From JANQRA01 sp035550735 (GTDB lineage: Bacteria; Actinomycetota; Acidimicrobiia; Spongiisociales; ZC4RG35), in NCBI GenBank assembly GCA_035550735.1, contig DASZOM010000006.1, positions 26,987 through 90,986 on the forward strand: a stretch of 64,000 nt of DNA, read 5' to 3'. Below the pieces are notes generated by a model, which worked only from the letters and a program-made list of their open reading frames with translations, did no database searches and had not been told where the DNA came from. Positions 49,745-57,912 of the stretch are shown here, piece after piece; positions within the stretch are counted from its first letter, which is position 1, and the number at the start of each line of letters is the position of its first letter. Both the position numbers and the translations under genes were made by a program.

Positions 49745-50196
49745 AGCGCTTCCTCGGCGTCGACTACGGGACCGACCGGATCGGTCTTGCCATCTCCGAC
49801 GGAATCGGCCTCATCGCCAGTCCCCTCGACGTCGTGCCCCGGAAGCGTCTGATCGAGGAGATAAGGCGGATCGACGACGAACACGGGCTCGAGGCCGTGA
49901 TCGTGGGTTTGCCCACCGCCCTGGGAGGGCATGAGGGGGGGTCGGCCACCGCCGCCCGCGAAATGGGTGAGGAAATCGGGTCCGAGCTCGGCGTTGAAAT
50001 CGTCTACGTGGACGAGCGATTCACCTCGCGAATGGCAGAGAAGACACTTCTCGAATCCGGGATGAAGAGACGCGAGCGAAAAGAGACCGTGGACAAGGTG
50101 GCCGCGGCCATCATCCTGCAGACATATCTCGACAACCGCCGGGGAACGGGGAACCCCCCCGGATCCTCAGGCGTCGAACCACCCGGAAAACAATGA
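49741..50196 (+). CDS. ruvX: RuvX/YqgF family RNase H-fold nuclease
   Basis: This 151-residue RNase H-fold protein shows FLGVDYGTDRIGLAISD (first catalytic Asp, residue 6), VIVGLPTALGG, and VDERFTSRMAEKTL (Glu/Asp cluster, about 97) with DKVAAAIILQTYLD (about 121). The YqgF family matures pre-16S rRNA and is conserved between alaS and mltG, as here. The GTG start overlaps alaS and the stop overlaps mltG. Confidence 0.93.
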   Translation: MKRFLGVDYGTDRIGLAISDGIGLIASPLDVVPRKRLIEEIRRIDDEHGLEAVIVGLPTALGGHEGGSATAAREMGEEIGSELGVEIVYVDERFTSRMAEKTLLESGMKRRERKETVDKVAAAIILQTYLDNRRGTGNPPGSSGVEPPGKQ

Positions 50197-51293
50197 CTTT
50201 CGAACCAGTGCCAGAGCAGCCGCCGTGGGCCAGGGCCCTCAAGCTGGCCGGCATAGGCGCCGCCATCATCCTCGCCGGAGTGATCATTGTCGGCGGGGCC
50301 TCCTATCTGGGACGTGTGGTCGGCGACGCCCTCGGCCCACCGGACGCGGGTGAGGCCCCGGTGGACGTCGAGCCGGGGCAGCCCGTGACCATCGAGATCC
50401 CACCCGGGTCGACAGGGCAGGACATCGGAGCCATCCTCGCCGCCCAGGGCGTGGTCCGCTCCGCACTCGAGTTCGAGGTTGCAGTTCGCAATGTCGACGC
50501 AGCCCAGCAGCTGCAGGCCGGCACATACGAGCTGACGACTCTCATGGACCCCGCCGACGTGGTCGCCGAGCTCGTCTCTGGTCCGGCACCCTCGGTGTAC
50601 CGGGTGACGGTCATCGAAGGGCTCCGCACCACCGAGATCCTCACAGCCCTCGCGGAGAGAACCCCACACGAGTACGAGGCGTTCGAGGCCGCGCTCCTCG
50701 ACGGCAGTGTCAGCACGTCGCTTCGGGAGATGCCCGCCGAGCCCACGCTCACAGACTGGGAGGGTCTTCTCTTTCCCGACACCTACGAGTTCTCCAACGA
50801 GTCGACGCCGGAGGCAATCCTGCAGCGGATGGCATCCACCATGGAACAGAGGGTGAATTCGATCGATTGGAGTGCATGGGAGTCGCTGGGCTACACGGTG
50901 TACGAGGGGATGGTGCTCGCCTCATTGGTCGAGACCGAGGTGCTGCTCGACGAGGAGCGGCCGATCGTCTCCAGTGTCATCCACAATCGCCTGGCCGCGG
51001 GGATGCCACTCGACATAGACGCCACCGTTCTCTATGCGCTTGGCACCCGCGACATCGAGGAGTTCGATCGCGAGGTCGACTCCCCGTACAACACCTATCG
51101 CGTCCAGGGGCTGCCCCCGACGCCGATCGCCGCCCCGAGCAGGGCCTCGCTAGAGGCCGCGGCCGCCCCCGAATCCACCCCCTACCTCTTCTACGTGCTC
51201 TCGGACAGCGAGGGTCACCACGCCTTCGCCGAGACCCTGGAAGAGCACAACGCGAACGTGGCCAAGGCCCGGGAGGACGGCGTCCTTCCCTGA
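50193..51293 (+). CDS. mltG: endolytic murein transglycosylase MltG
   Basis: It cleaves nascent peptidoglycan at the membrane. The 366-residue protein has one N-terminal membrane helix (about 15-40), a LysM-like domain (IEIPPGSTGQDIGAILAAQGV), and a YceG catalytic domain with Glu in ASLVETEVLLDEERPIVSSVIHNRL split across helices (about residue 250). DATVLYALGT and SPYNTYRVQGLPPTPI, conserved substrate-cleft segments, follow. The ATG overlaps the ruvX stop. Confidence 0.94.
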   Translation: MTFEPVPEQPPWARALKLAGIGAAIILAGVIIVGGASYLGRVVGDALGPPDAGEAPVDVEPGQPVTIEIPPGSTGQDIGAILAAQGVVRSALEFEVAVRNVDAAQQLQAGTYELTTLMDPADVVAELVSGPAPSVYRVTVIEGLRTTEILTALAERTPHEYEAFEAALLDGSVSTSLREMPAEPTLTDWEGLLFPDTYEFSNESTPEAILQRMASTMEQRVNSIDWSAWESLGYTVYEGMVLASLVETEVLLDEERPIVSSVIHNRLAAGMPLDIDATVLYALGTRDIEEFDREVDSPYNTYRVQGLPPTPIAAPSRASLEAAAAPESTPYLFYVLSDSEGHHAFAETLEEHNANVAKAREDGVLP

Positions 51294-51311
51294 GGCTGGC
51301 AGACTCAGCCG

Positions 51312-52094
51312 GTGACCGAGTACCACCGTCTGGCTCTGTTCGGCGACCCCGTCGAACACTCACGATCACCTGAGATCCACCGCGCTCTCCTCAGCCTGAG
51401 CGAGCTCGAGGGCGAATACGGCGTGGTCCGAGCGGATCGGGCACTCCTGGCCGAGGCGGTCGGCGAGCTCCGTGACGGGGCGTGGAGCGGGCTCAACGTG
51501 ACCATGCCGCTCAAGGCCGACGCCGCCGAGCTCGCCGATCGGTTGGCTCCCGAAGCTGCCCGGGCCGGGTCGGTGAACACACTGGCGAATCGGGATCACG
51601 AGGTGGTGGGCCACTCCACCGATGCGACTGCCTTCTCCATGCTCTTCGAGGACCCGCGCTTCGGGGGTCTCGACGAGATCCTGGTGCTCGGGGCCGGGGG
51701 GAGCGCAGCCGCGGCCCTCGGGATGCTGGGCAGGTCATCGACGGTCTACGTGTCGGCCCGCCGAGACCAAGCCGTGCGCGATCTGGTCGCGCGGATGGGA
51801 GGGGAGCCGATCCCCTGGGAGACCGCAGTCGTCGGCGCCCTCGTGATCAACACGACACCGCTCGGCATGCGAGGTGAGGAGCTGCCCGACCCGGTCCTCG
51901 ACTCTGCACTGGGTCTGATCGACCTCCCCTACGCCTCCGAGCCGACTCCGGCGGTGGCGCGCTCCATCGAAAAGGGAACACCGGTAGCGGACGGGCACGA
52001 ATTCCTCGTCCGGCAGGCGATCGTCTCCTTCGGCATCTGGACAGGCGTGGACGTGCCCTATGAGAGCGTGCTCGCCGAGCTCAGAAAGACCTAA
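51312..52094 (+). CDS. aroE: shikimate dehydrogenase
   Basis: It reduces 3-dehydroshikimate with NADPH in the shikimate pathway. The 260-residue protein has FGDPVEHSRSPEIHRALL, catalytic Lys in NVTMPLK (about residue 65), the nucleotide loop LGAGGSAAAAL (about 122), and INTTPLGM. The conserved NTD motif appears as STDA. The GTG has CAGACT six bases upstream, a weak -10. aroC, aroK and aroB follow after two pilus-type genes. Confidence 0.94.
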   Translation: MTEYHRLALFGDPVEHSRSPEIHRALLSLSELEGEYGVVRADRALLAEAVGELRDGAWSGLNVTMPLKADAAELADRLAPEAARAGSVNTLANRDHEVVGHSTDATAFSMLFEDPRFGGLDEILVLGAGGSAAAALGMLGRSSTVYVSARRDQAVRDLVARMGGEPIPWETAVVGALVINTTPLGMRGEELPDPVLDSALGLIDLPYASEPTPAVARSIEKGTPVADGHEFLVRQAIVSFGIWTGVDVPYESVLAELRKT

Positions 52095-52146
52095 AGGGAC
52101 TGGGGGCCCGGGCCGATTCCAGGGGCGAGTTTGAAAAGGAGCTGAG

Positions 52147-53244
52147 GTGTCTCTTTCTGGGAATCTGGGGTTCGTCCCGATAGACGAAGTGCTCAGGCTG
52201 CTCACCCGATCGAACCAGCAAGGTGCGGTCGAGGTGTCCGGCAGTGGGCTCCGTGGTCGTGTCTTCGTGGGCCGGGGCGGGGTCGATCTCGCTACCACGT
52301 CGACGGACTCCGAGCTCCATCGCCACCTGGTCAACTCCGGCATCGCCGAAGAGAGCGTTCTGCGCCGCATCATCTCCGGGGAGACCACGCTGGCCGCCCT
52401 CGCCGAGGCGAACCAGGACATGATCGACCTGCTCCGTGAGATGAGCGTGGAGAGTCTCCATCAGATCTCCCGTCACGGGGACGAGTTCGAGGTCCACGAG
52501 AACCAAGGGTCGCCCTACGCCTCGCCCAAGTCCTTCGACCTCGAGGCGCTGCTTGCCGACGCCCGCGACAGAGAGCGCGACTGGGAGAAGGTGAGCGAGG
52601 TCATCCCCGACCTAACCGGGCCGATCAGCTTCCGCCGCGATCTCGGTCAGCGCGAGGAGGTCACGGTTCGCGCCGACGACTGGAAGGTCCTCAGTGAGAT
52701 CGGCGCCGGCTCATCGGTCGCCGATATCGCCGACCGTCTCGGAACCACCAACTTCTGGACGGCTCGGGTCACCGCCCGGCTGGCCAAGGGCGAGCTCATC
52801 GAGCTGGCGCCGGCCGCCTCCGAGCCCGAGTACTTCGCAGACGACTATCAGGACGAGGTCCACGAGGTCCACGAGGTCGACGAGGTGGAGGAGGCTCCGA
52901 CTGCACCGGAGCCCTACACCTACCGGGACGACGTCTTCGCCCCCTCCGAGGCGGAGGAAGCTGCGAGCGAGCAGGCTCCGGAGGCGGAGGCCGTCGAGGA
53001 CGAGCACGTCGATGCCGACGAATCGTGGTGGGAAGAGCCCGACGATCACCAGGCGTCCCCGACGTCGGAGATCCCTGTCGCCGGTCAGGACGAGCGTTCG
53101 GCCGAGGTCGAAGAGGACACAGAGGCGTTCCTCGAGAAGGTGTTCTCGGAGCTCGACACTTCCGAGCCCGAGGCTGAAGAGGGACATGGGCTGCTCCGGC
53201 GCCGCCGGATGGGCTCGTTGCGAGACTTCTCCTCCGACTCGTAA
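52147..53244 (+). CDS. DUF4388-domain protein with acidic C-terminal tail
   Basis: This 365-residue protein has an N-terminal DUF4388 domain (about 1-100, LSGNLGFVPIDEVLRLLTRSNQQGAVEV split by a turn). A winged-helix-like middle follows (about 175-220, VLSEIGAGSSVADIADRLGTTNFW). The long, very acidic, low-complexity tail contains VHEV/DEVEE repeats. GTG 52147 is preceded by AAAAGGAGCTGAG. DUF4388 proteins are found with type IV pilus, gliding and small-GTPase systems; a prepilin peptidase is next, supporting such a link. The role is unproven. Confidence 0.8.
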   Translation: MSLSGNLGFVPIDEVLRLLTRSNQQGAVEVSGSGLRGRVFVGRGGVDLATTSTDSELHRHLVNSGIAEESVLRRIISGETTLAALAEANQDMIDLLREMSVESLHQISRHGDEFEVHENQGSPYASPKSFDLEALLADARDRERDWEKVSEVIPDLTGPISFRRDLGQREEVTVRADDWKVLSEIGAGSSVADIADRLGTTNFWTARVTARLAKGELIELAPAASEPEYFADDYQDEVHEVHEVDEVEEAPTAPEPYTYRDDVFAPSEAEEAASEQAPEAEAVEDEHVDADESWWEEPDDHQASPTSEIPVAGQDERSAEVEEDTEAFLEKVFSELDTSEPEAEEGHGLLRRRRMGSLRDFSSDS

Positions 53245-53283
53245 CCGGGCAACTGTCCTGCCCCTAACTAGCTTGCTCCGGCG

Positions 53284-54015
53284 GTGACGTACGTCCTCGT
53301 CGGAGCGGCTGGTTTTCTGCTCGGTTTGGTCTCTCACGACGTGGCTATCCAGTCGCTGCAGGACCAGACCCCACTTCGCCCCTTGACCGGGACCTGCCCC
53401 CGTTGTCGCCACGACCGGGGCTGGCTTCGCTTCCGCTGCCCGGACTGTGGGCGCCTTGCGATCAGGGAGGTTCTTGTCGCCATCATCGGCGCCATCGTCG
53501 CGGTCGGCATGCTGAACACGCTGGGAGTCGGATGGGAGCTGCTGGCCTATCTCGGCTTCCTCGGGCTGACCCTCGCCCTGGTGGTCACCGACCTCGAGGA
53601 GTTCCGCATCGTCGATCGGCTGAACCTGCCGGGCACGGTCATCCTCGCCCTGGTGCTCACCGTCGTCGCGCTCACCATCGGTGCGGCGGACGCTCTGTTG
53701 CGCGCTGTCGGTGGGGCTGCCGCATATTTCGTCGGGTCGTCCCTGCTCTTCATGGCGGCCGGCGGCCGCGGGTTCGGCGCCGGTGATGTCAAGCTCTCGG
53801 TGCAGCTGGGGCTGTTCACCGCATATCTGGGCTGGAGCGTTCTCGGCTGGGCTGTCTTCGCCACTGCGCTGATCGGCGGGGCACTGGCGCTGGCGATGGT
53901 GATCGCCGGCGGTGCCGGGCGGAAGACCGAACTGCCATATGGCCCTCCCATGATCCTCGGTGCCTGGACGGTGATCGTGCTCGTCGGAGTGGGAGCCATC
54001 CCCGTTCCCTCGTAG
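53284..54015 (+). CDS. type IV prepilin peptidase (A24 family)
   Basis: This 243-residue polytopic aspartic protease cleaves (and may N-methylate) prepilins. It has a zinc ribbon with CPRC (about residue 38) and CPDCG (about 57), the first catalytic Asp in VVTDLEEFRIVDRLNLP (about 100), the second in GAGDVKL (GxGD, about 163), and about eight membrane helices. The start is GTG 53284; TAGCTT lies nine bases upstream. No pilin, pilB, pilC or pilT gene is in the window, so its substrates are encoded elsewhere. Confidence 0.92.
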   Translation: MTYVLVGAAGFLLGLVSHDVAIQSLQDQTPLRPLTGTCPRCRHDRGWLRFRCPDCGRLAIREVLVAIIGAIVAVGMLNTLGVGWELLAYLGFLGLTLALVVTDLEEFRIVDRLNLPGTVILALVLTVVALTIGAADALLRAVGGAAAYFVGSSLLFMAAGGRGFGAGDVKLSVQLGLFTAYLGWSVLGWAVFATALIGGALALAMVIAGGAGRKTELPYGPPMILGAWTVIVLVGVGAIPVPS

Positions 54016-54027
54016 TCTTTGCGCGCC

Positions 54028-55185
54028 ATGTTGCGCTTTCTCACAGCCGGAGAGTCCCATGGCCCGGGCCTGGTGACCATCGTCGAAGGGCTGCCACGCG
54101 GCGTCGAGGTCAGCAGCGACGGGCTCGCCCGCCAACTGGCCCGGCGCCGCCACGGCTACGGGCGGGGCCAGCGGATGAAGATCGAACAAGACGAGATAGA
54201 GATCCTGGGCGGTGTGCGACACGGCACGACACTCGGGTCGCCGGTGGCGGTGTTGATCCGAAACACAGAATGGCCGAGATGGGAGAGGATCATGAGCCCG
54301 GGGCCCGGCGAAGCCGGCAACGAGGTGACGCGGCCCCGCCCCGGTCATGCCGATCTCGCCGGGATGTTGAAATACGACACCGAGGACGCACGCGACATCC
54401 TGGAGCGGGCGTCGGCGCGGGAGACCGCGGCACGCACGGTCGTCGGTTATCTGGCGAGCCGGCTCCTCGAGCCGTGCGGGGTGGAGGTGCTCAGCCACGT
54501 GGTCGCCATCGGTCCCGTGACCGCGAAGCCCACTACCCCGATGCCCGGTGACCTGGACCGGATCGACGCCGATCCCGTCCGCTGTCTCGACCCGGAGGCG
54601 TCGGCGGCGATGGTCGCCGCCATCGACGAGGCGCAGGAAGCGAGGGACACCCTCGGGGGTGTCTTCGAGGTGGTTGCCCACGGGGTGCCGGTCGGCATCG
54701 GGTCGCACGTCCACTACGACCGCAGACTCGACCATCTCCTCGGTGGTGCGCTCATGTCGATCCAGGCGATCAAGGCGGTCGAGGTCGGTGACGGTTTCGA
54801 GACGGCGATGACGCCGGGATCGTCAGCCCACGACGAGATAGTCCGTGTGGAAGGAATGATCTCAAGGGAGACCAACCGCAGCGGCGGGATCGAGGGCGGG
54901 ATGAGCAATGGCCAGCCGATCCGGGTACGGGGCGCCATGAAGCCGATCTCGACATTGATGCAGCCTCTGCGCACGGTGGACATGAGCACCGGCGAGGCGG
55001 ATCAGGCGGTGCGCGAGCGCTCCGATGTGTGCGCAGTGCCGGCGGCAGGCGTGGTGGGGGAGCAGATGGTGTCGTTCGTCCTCGCCAACGAGTTCACCCG
55101 CAAGTTCGGCGGAGACACCACGGACGAGCTGCTCGCCGGTCTCGACCGCTACCGGGCCCGGGTCGACGAGCGGCTCGGCCGGTGA
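54028..55185 (+). CDS. aroC: chorismate synthase
   Basis: It converts EPSP to chorismate using reduced FMN. The 385-residue protein shows MLRFLTAGESHGPGL at the N-terminus, RRRHGYGRGQRMKIEQD, GVRHGTTLGSPVAV, RPRPGHADLAGMLKY, ARETAARTVVG, GGIEGGMSNGQPI and RSDVCAVPAAGVVGE, covering all FMN and substrate motifs. ATG 54028 is preferred over TTG 54019. aroK starts 4 nt after its stop. Confidence 0.97.
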   Translation: MLRFLTAGESHGPGLVTIVEGLPRGVEVSSDGLARQLARRRHGYGRGQRMKIEQDEIEILGGVRHGTTLGSPVAVLIRNTEWPRWERIMSPGPGEAGNEVTRPRPGHADLAGMLKYDTEDARDILERASARETAARTVVGYLASRLLEPCGVEVLSHVVAIGPVTAKPTTPMPGDLDRIDADPVRCLDPEASAAMVAAIDEAQEARDTLGGVFEVVAHGVPVGIGSHVHYDRRLDHLLGGALMSIQAIKAVEVGDGFETAMTPGSSAHDEIVRVEGMISRETNRSGGIEGGMSNGQPIRVRGAMKPISTLMQPLRTVDMSTGEADQAVRERSDVCAVPAAGVVGEQMVSFVLANEFTRKFGGDTTDELLAGLDRYRARVDERLGR

Positions 55186-55189
55186 GGCC

Positions 55190-55684
55190 ATGTGGCTCAT
55201 CGGGATGATGGGCTCGGGCAAGTCCACGGTGGGCGCCCTCGCCGCCGAGCGTCTCGGGGTCCCATTCCACGACACCGACCGGATGGTCGAGGAGTCCGCC
55301 GGGATGAGCATCGCCGAGCTGTGGCGGTCTAAGGGAGAGACGGTGTTCCGCGACATGGAGACCGTGATGCTCGCCGCCGTGCCCCCAGGCGGCGTGGCCG
55401 CCGCCGGTGGGGGAGCTGTGCTCAGAGAGGCGAATCGCGAGGTCATCGCCCGCTCCGATGTGGTGATATGGCTGCGTTGTGATCCCGAGGAGCTGGCGAG
55501 GAGAACAGGTGTCGGCGACGACCGCCCCCTGCTCGCCGGCGGTGAGAATGGCGAGTCGACGCTGCAGCGGATCCTCGCCGAGCGAGCCCCCCTCTACAAG
55601 GCGTTGGCGACACACCAGATCGACACCACGGGTCGCAGTCTCGAACGGGTGGTCTCCGAGGTAGTGGGCTCGTGGCCGGGCTGA
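55190..55684 (+). CDS. aroK: shikimate kinase
   Basis: It phosphorylates shikimate with ATP. The 164-residue P-loop protein has Walker A GMMGSGKSTVG (about 5-13), the shikimate-binding DTDRMVEE (about 29), FRDMETVML (R58-type segment) and GGGAVLREANR, with a lid region DRPLLAGG. ATG 55190 follows the aroC stop by 4 nt. Its last 13 bases overlap aroB, which starts with GTG 55672. Confidence 0.95.
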   Translation: MWLIGMMGSGKSTVGALAAERLGVPFHDTDRMVEESAGMSIAELWRSKGETVFRDMETVMLAAVPPGGVAAAGGGAVLREANREVIARSDVVIWLRCDPEELARRTGVGDDRPLLAGGENGESTLQRILAERAPLYKALATHQIDTTGRSLERVVSEVVGSWPG

Positions 55685-56697
55685 CAGTCGCCGGACGCAC
55701 CGAAGTCATCATCGGAAAGGGGCTGCCCCGTCGTCTCCTCCCCGACAACGAGGGCCGCACCCGGGTCGCGGTGCTAACCCAGGCCGCGCCGACCGGGCGT
55801 GCGCTCGAGGTGGCCGGCCGGCTCCGTGAAGAGGGCCTCGTCGTCGAGGTCGTAGGGCTTCCGGACAGGGAGGCGGCGAAGACACTGGAGGTGGCGGCGA
55901 GTGTCTACGAGGCGCTGGCGAGATTCGGCCTGGCCCGAAGCGACACCATCGTCGGCGTCGGAGGCGGCACCGTGACCGACCTCGCCGGATACGTGGCAGG
56001 GACCTGGCTCCGCGGTGTCGAGGTGGTCCACGTGCCCACCACGCTGTTGGGTGCCATCGACGCCTCGATCGGAGGCAAGACCGGGGTGAACGTCGCCGGC
56101 AAGAACCTCGTGGGGGTCTTCTGGCATCCGACGCGGGTTGCGATCGACATCGACCAGCTCTCCCGGCTGCCCAACTTCCTGATCAAGGAGGGAATGGCCG
56201 AGGCCTACAAGGCCGGCCTCGTCGGCGATCCCGAGCTCGCCGATCTCATATCCAGACACGGGATGGATGCCCCTCTCGAGGAGGTGGTCCATCGCTCCCT
56301 CCGGGTCAAAGCGGCCCTGGTCGACGCCGACGTCAACGAGTCCGGAGTCCGCGCCTATCTCAACTTCGGCCACACCATCGGCCATGCCATCGAGTACGCG
56401 TCGTCCCTGCCCCACGGAGACAGCATCGGGCTGGGGATGATGGCCGCCGTCGTCATCTCGGAGAAGCTGCTCGGGTTCGAAAGGGCAGGGGAGGTCATCG
56501 AGACGTTGCGGCTGCTCGAGCTCCCGGAGCGGGTGCGCGGCCTGGAGCGAGCCAGGGTGCTCGACCTGCTGGCCAGGGACAAGAAACGGGATGCAGGCGG
56601 GTCGCGCATGGTGCTGCTCACAGATGTCGGCGAGCCGGTGCTGACCCACGTCGACGAGGCCGATGTCGAGTTGGGCTTGAGGGCCATAGGATTCTGA
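55672..56697 (+). CDS. aroB: 3-dehydroquinate synthase
   Basis: It cyclises DAHP to 3-dehydroquinate using NAD+ and a metal. The 341-residue protein has VGVGGGTVTDLAGYVAGTW (NAD-binding), PTTLLGAIDASIGGKTGVN, KNLVGVFWHP, metal-site Glu in EGMAEAYKAG (about residue 180) and His in NFGHTIGHAIE and PHGDSIGLGM. The GTG start overlaps aroK by 13 nt. The efp gene follows after 39 bases. Confidence 0.97.
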   Translation: MAGLTVAGRTEVIIGKGLPRRLLPDNEGRTRVAVLTQAAPTGRALEVAGRLREEGLVVEVVGLPDREAAKTLEVAASVYEALARFGLARSDTIVGVGGGTVTDLAGYVAGTWLRGVEVVHVPTTLLGAIDASIGGKTGVNVAGKNLVGVFWHPTRVAIDIDQLSRLPNFLIKEGMAEAYKAGLVGDPELADLISRHGMDAPLEEVVHRSLRVKAALVDADVNESGVRAYLNFGHTIGHAIEYASSLPHGDSIGLGMMAAVVISEKLLGFERAGEVIETLRLLELPERVRGLERARVLDLLARDKKRDAGGSRMVLLTDVGEPVLTHVDEADVELGLRAIGF

Positions 56698-56736
56698 GAC
56701 GGGTTACCGTCCCGTCGCCGCGACACGAGGATCGGG

Positions 56737-57294
56737 ATGATCAGCACCAACGACGTAAGACCCGGGATGGCGCTCGAGCTGGACGATGGCCTCTTCTCCA
56801 TCGTCGAGTACCAGCACGTCAAGCCGGGCAAGGGCCGAGCTTTCGTCAAGATGAAGCTGAAGAAGCTGGAGACGGGTCAGGTCCTGGAGAGGACCTTCCG
56901 GGCAGACGAGAACGTCCAGCAGGCGATCATCGACCGTCGCGAGCACCAATACCTCTACGCGGACGATCTCGGGTATCACTTCATGAACCTCGACGACTAC
57001 GGGCAGATCGTGCTCAGCCGGGAGGACGTCACCGCGGCCGCCGGCTATCTGGTGGATGGGATGACGGTCATCCTTCCCATGCATGCGGGCACTGCCATCG
57101 GTGTCGAGCTGCCTGCCGCCGTCGAGCTGAAGGTCGTCTACGCCGAGCCCGGCGTCAAAGGCGACACCCGCACCGGCGCGACCAAGGGTGTGAAGGTGGA
57201 GACCGGGATGGAGGTGCAGGTCCCGCTGTTCGTGGAGCAGGGTGATCGCATCAAGGTGGACACACGCACGGGTGAGTACCTGACCCGGGCATGA
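56737..57294 (+). CDS. efp: translation elongation factor P
   Basis: It relieves ribosome stalling at polyproline sequences. The 185-residue three-domain OB-fold protein has ISTNDVRPGMALELD, the tip loop HVKPGKGRAFVKMKLK (Lys about 34 is the possible modification site), LMDDY-like NLDDYGQIVL, and the C-terminal GDTRTGATKGVKVETG...VDTRTGEYLTRA. The ATG has GAGGA upstream; TACCGT about 25 bases before it may be the -10. The stop overlaps nusB. Confidence 0.96.
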   Translation: MISTNDVRPGMALELDDGLFSIVEYQHVKPGKGRAFVKMKLKKLETGQVLERTFRADENVQQAIIDRREHQYLYADDLGYHFMNLDDYGQIVLSREDVTAAAGYLVDGMTVILPMHAGTAIGVELPAAVELKVVYAEPGVKGDTRTGATKGVKVETGMEVQVPLFVEQGDRIKVDTRTGEYLTRA

Positions 57295-57839
57295 GCCAGA
57301 GCGAGGAGGTCCGGATCATCCCGGCTCGGCTCACTGTGGCGGGATTGGCCGACCTCATCGCACGGGACCCAACCGAAGTCGAGATGGTGCTCCGCGCCCG
57401 TGGTGAGCCGGCCGCCCCCGACGACATCCTCGGGGCCGACGTGGCCATCGCCGCCGCCCGCGCCCTCGGAGTCGTCGTCACCGTCGAGCCCCGCGACCTC
57501 GCCCTGGAGCAGATGTACGAGCTCGAGACCAGGGGGGAGCTGACCTCCGACATCGGGGGCAGGGCCGGTGCCATCGTCGATGGGGTGATCTCCGACCTCG
57601 ACGAGCTCGACTCGCTCATCGAATCCGTGTCGGAGCACTGGAGCGTGGCCCGGATGCCCGTGATCGACCGCAACATAATCCGCATCGGGCTCCACGAGCT
57701 GCGTCATGACGAGACGACGCCCACCAGCGTGGTGATCTCCGAGGCCGTGCGGCTGGCGCACACCTACTCGACCGAGAAGTCCGCCGGATTCGTCAACGGG
57801 GTTCTCGCGACCCTGGCCAAGACGATCCGTGATGGTTAG
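57291..57839 (+). CDS. nusB: transcription antitermination factor NusB with N-terminal extension
   Basis: The C-terminal 120 residues (about 63-182) are NusB: LALEQMYELETRGE, VIDRNIIRIGLHELRH, TTPTSVVISEAVRLA and STEKSAGFVNGVLATLAK. The usual N-terminal arginine-rich start of NusB is replaced by about 60 residues whose pattern (RLTVAGLADLIARDPTEVEMVL..., then IAAARALGVVVTVEP) resembles an IF2_N-type helical domain. Total length is 182 residues against the usual 130-150. ATG 57291 overlaps the efp stop (ATGA), supporting the long form. It acts in rRNA antitermination with NusE; the extension's role is unknown. Confidence 0.88.
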   Translation: MSQSEEVRIIPARLTVAGLADLIARDPTEVEMVLRARGEPAAPDDILGADVAIAAARALGVVVTVEPRDLALEQMYELETRGELTSDIGGRAGAIVDGVISDLDELDSLIESVSEHWSVARMPVIDRNIIRIGLHELRHDETTPTSVVISEAVRLAHTYSTEKSAGFVNGVLATLAKTIRDG

Positions 57840-57859
57840 GAGACGCCACCGGTCACGGT

Positions 57860-57865
57860 TATGCT
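57860..57865 (+). promoter_or_regulatory. candidate -10 (TATGCT) of the pyr operon
   Basis: TATGCT lies so that transcription would begin near 57871-57873, exactly at the base of the PyrR-binding hairpin. It implies a leader of about 40 bases made almost entirely of that element. Confidence 0.5.
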
Positions 57866-57870
57866 CGACG

Positions 57871-57912
57871 ACGCCTTTAAGGACGGTCCCGTGAGGCCGG
57901 AAAGGAGTCGGC
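57871..57912 (+). promoter_or_regulatory. PyrR-binding RNA hairpin masking the pyrR Shine-Dalgarno
   Basis: The pyrR leader matches the PyrR-binding loop of pyr mRNAs: lower stem CCTTT (57874-57878) with AAAGG (57901-57905), a purine internal loop, then an upper stem CGG-T-CC with GG-CCG carrying a bulged U and the conserved GAGG loop side. AAAGGAG is also the Shine-Dalgarno for ATG 57913. When UMP-bound PyrR holds the hairpin, initiation should be blocked, as proposed for mycobacterial pyr operons. No separate terminator hairpin is visible. Confidence 0.8.

Noticed and set aside
52855..52900. Tandem GAGGTCCAC/GAGGTCGAC units as a variable repeat locus
   Set aside because: Only four or so imperfect 9-base units, encoding an acidic V-H-E tail within the DUF4388 protein; low-complexity coding sequence explains them.
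52711..54735. 674-codon antisense frame across the DUF4388 gene, prepilin peptidase and aroC
   Set aside because: It spans three well-supported genes on the other strand and shows no recognisable domain or ribosome-binding site.
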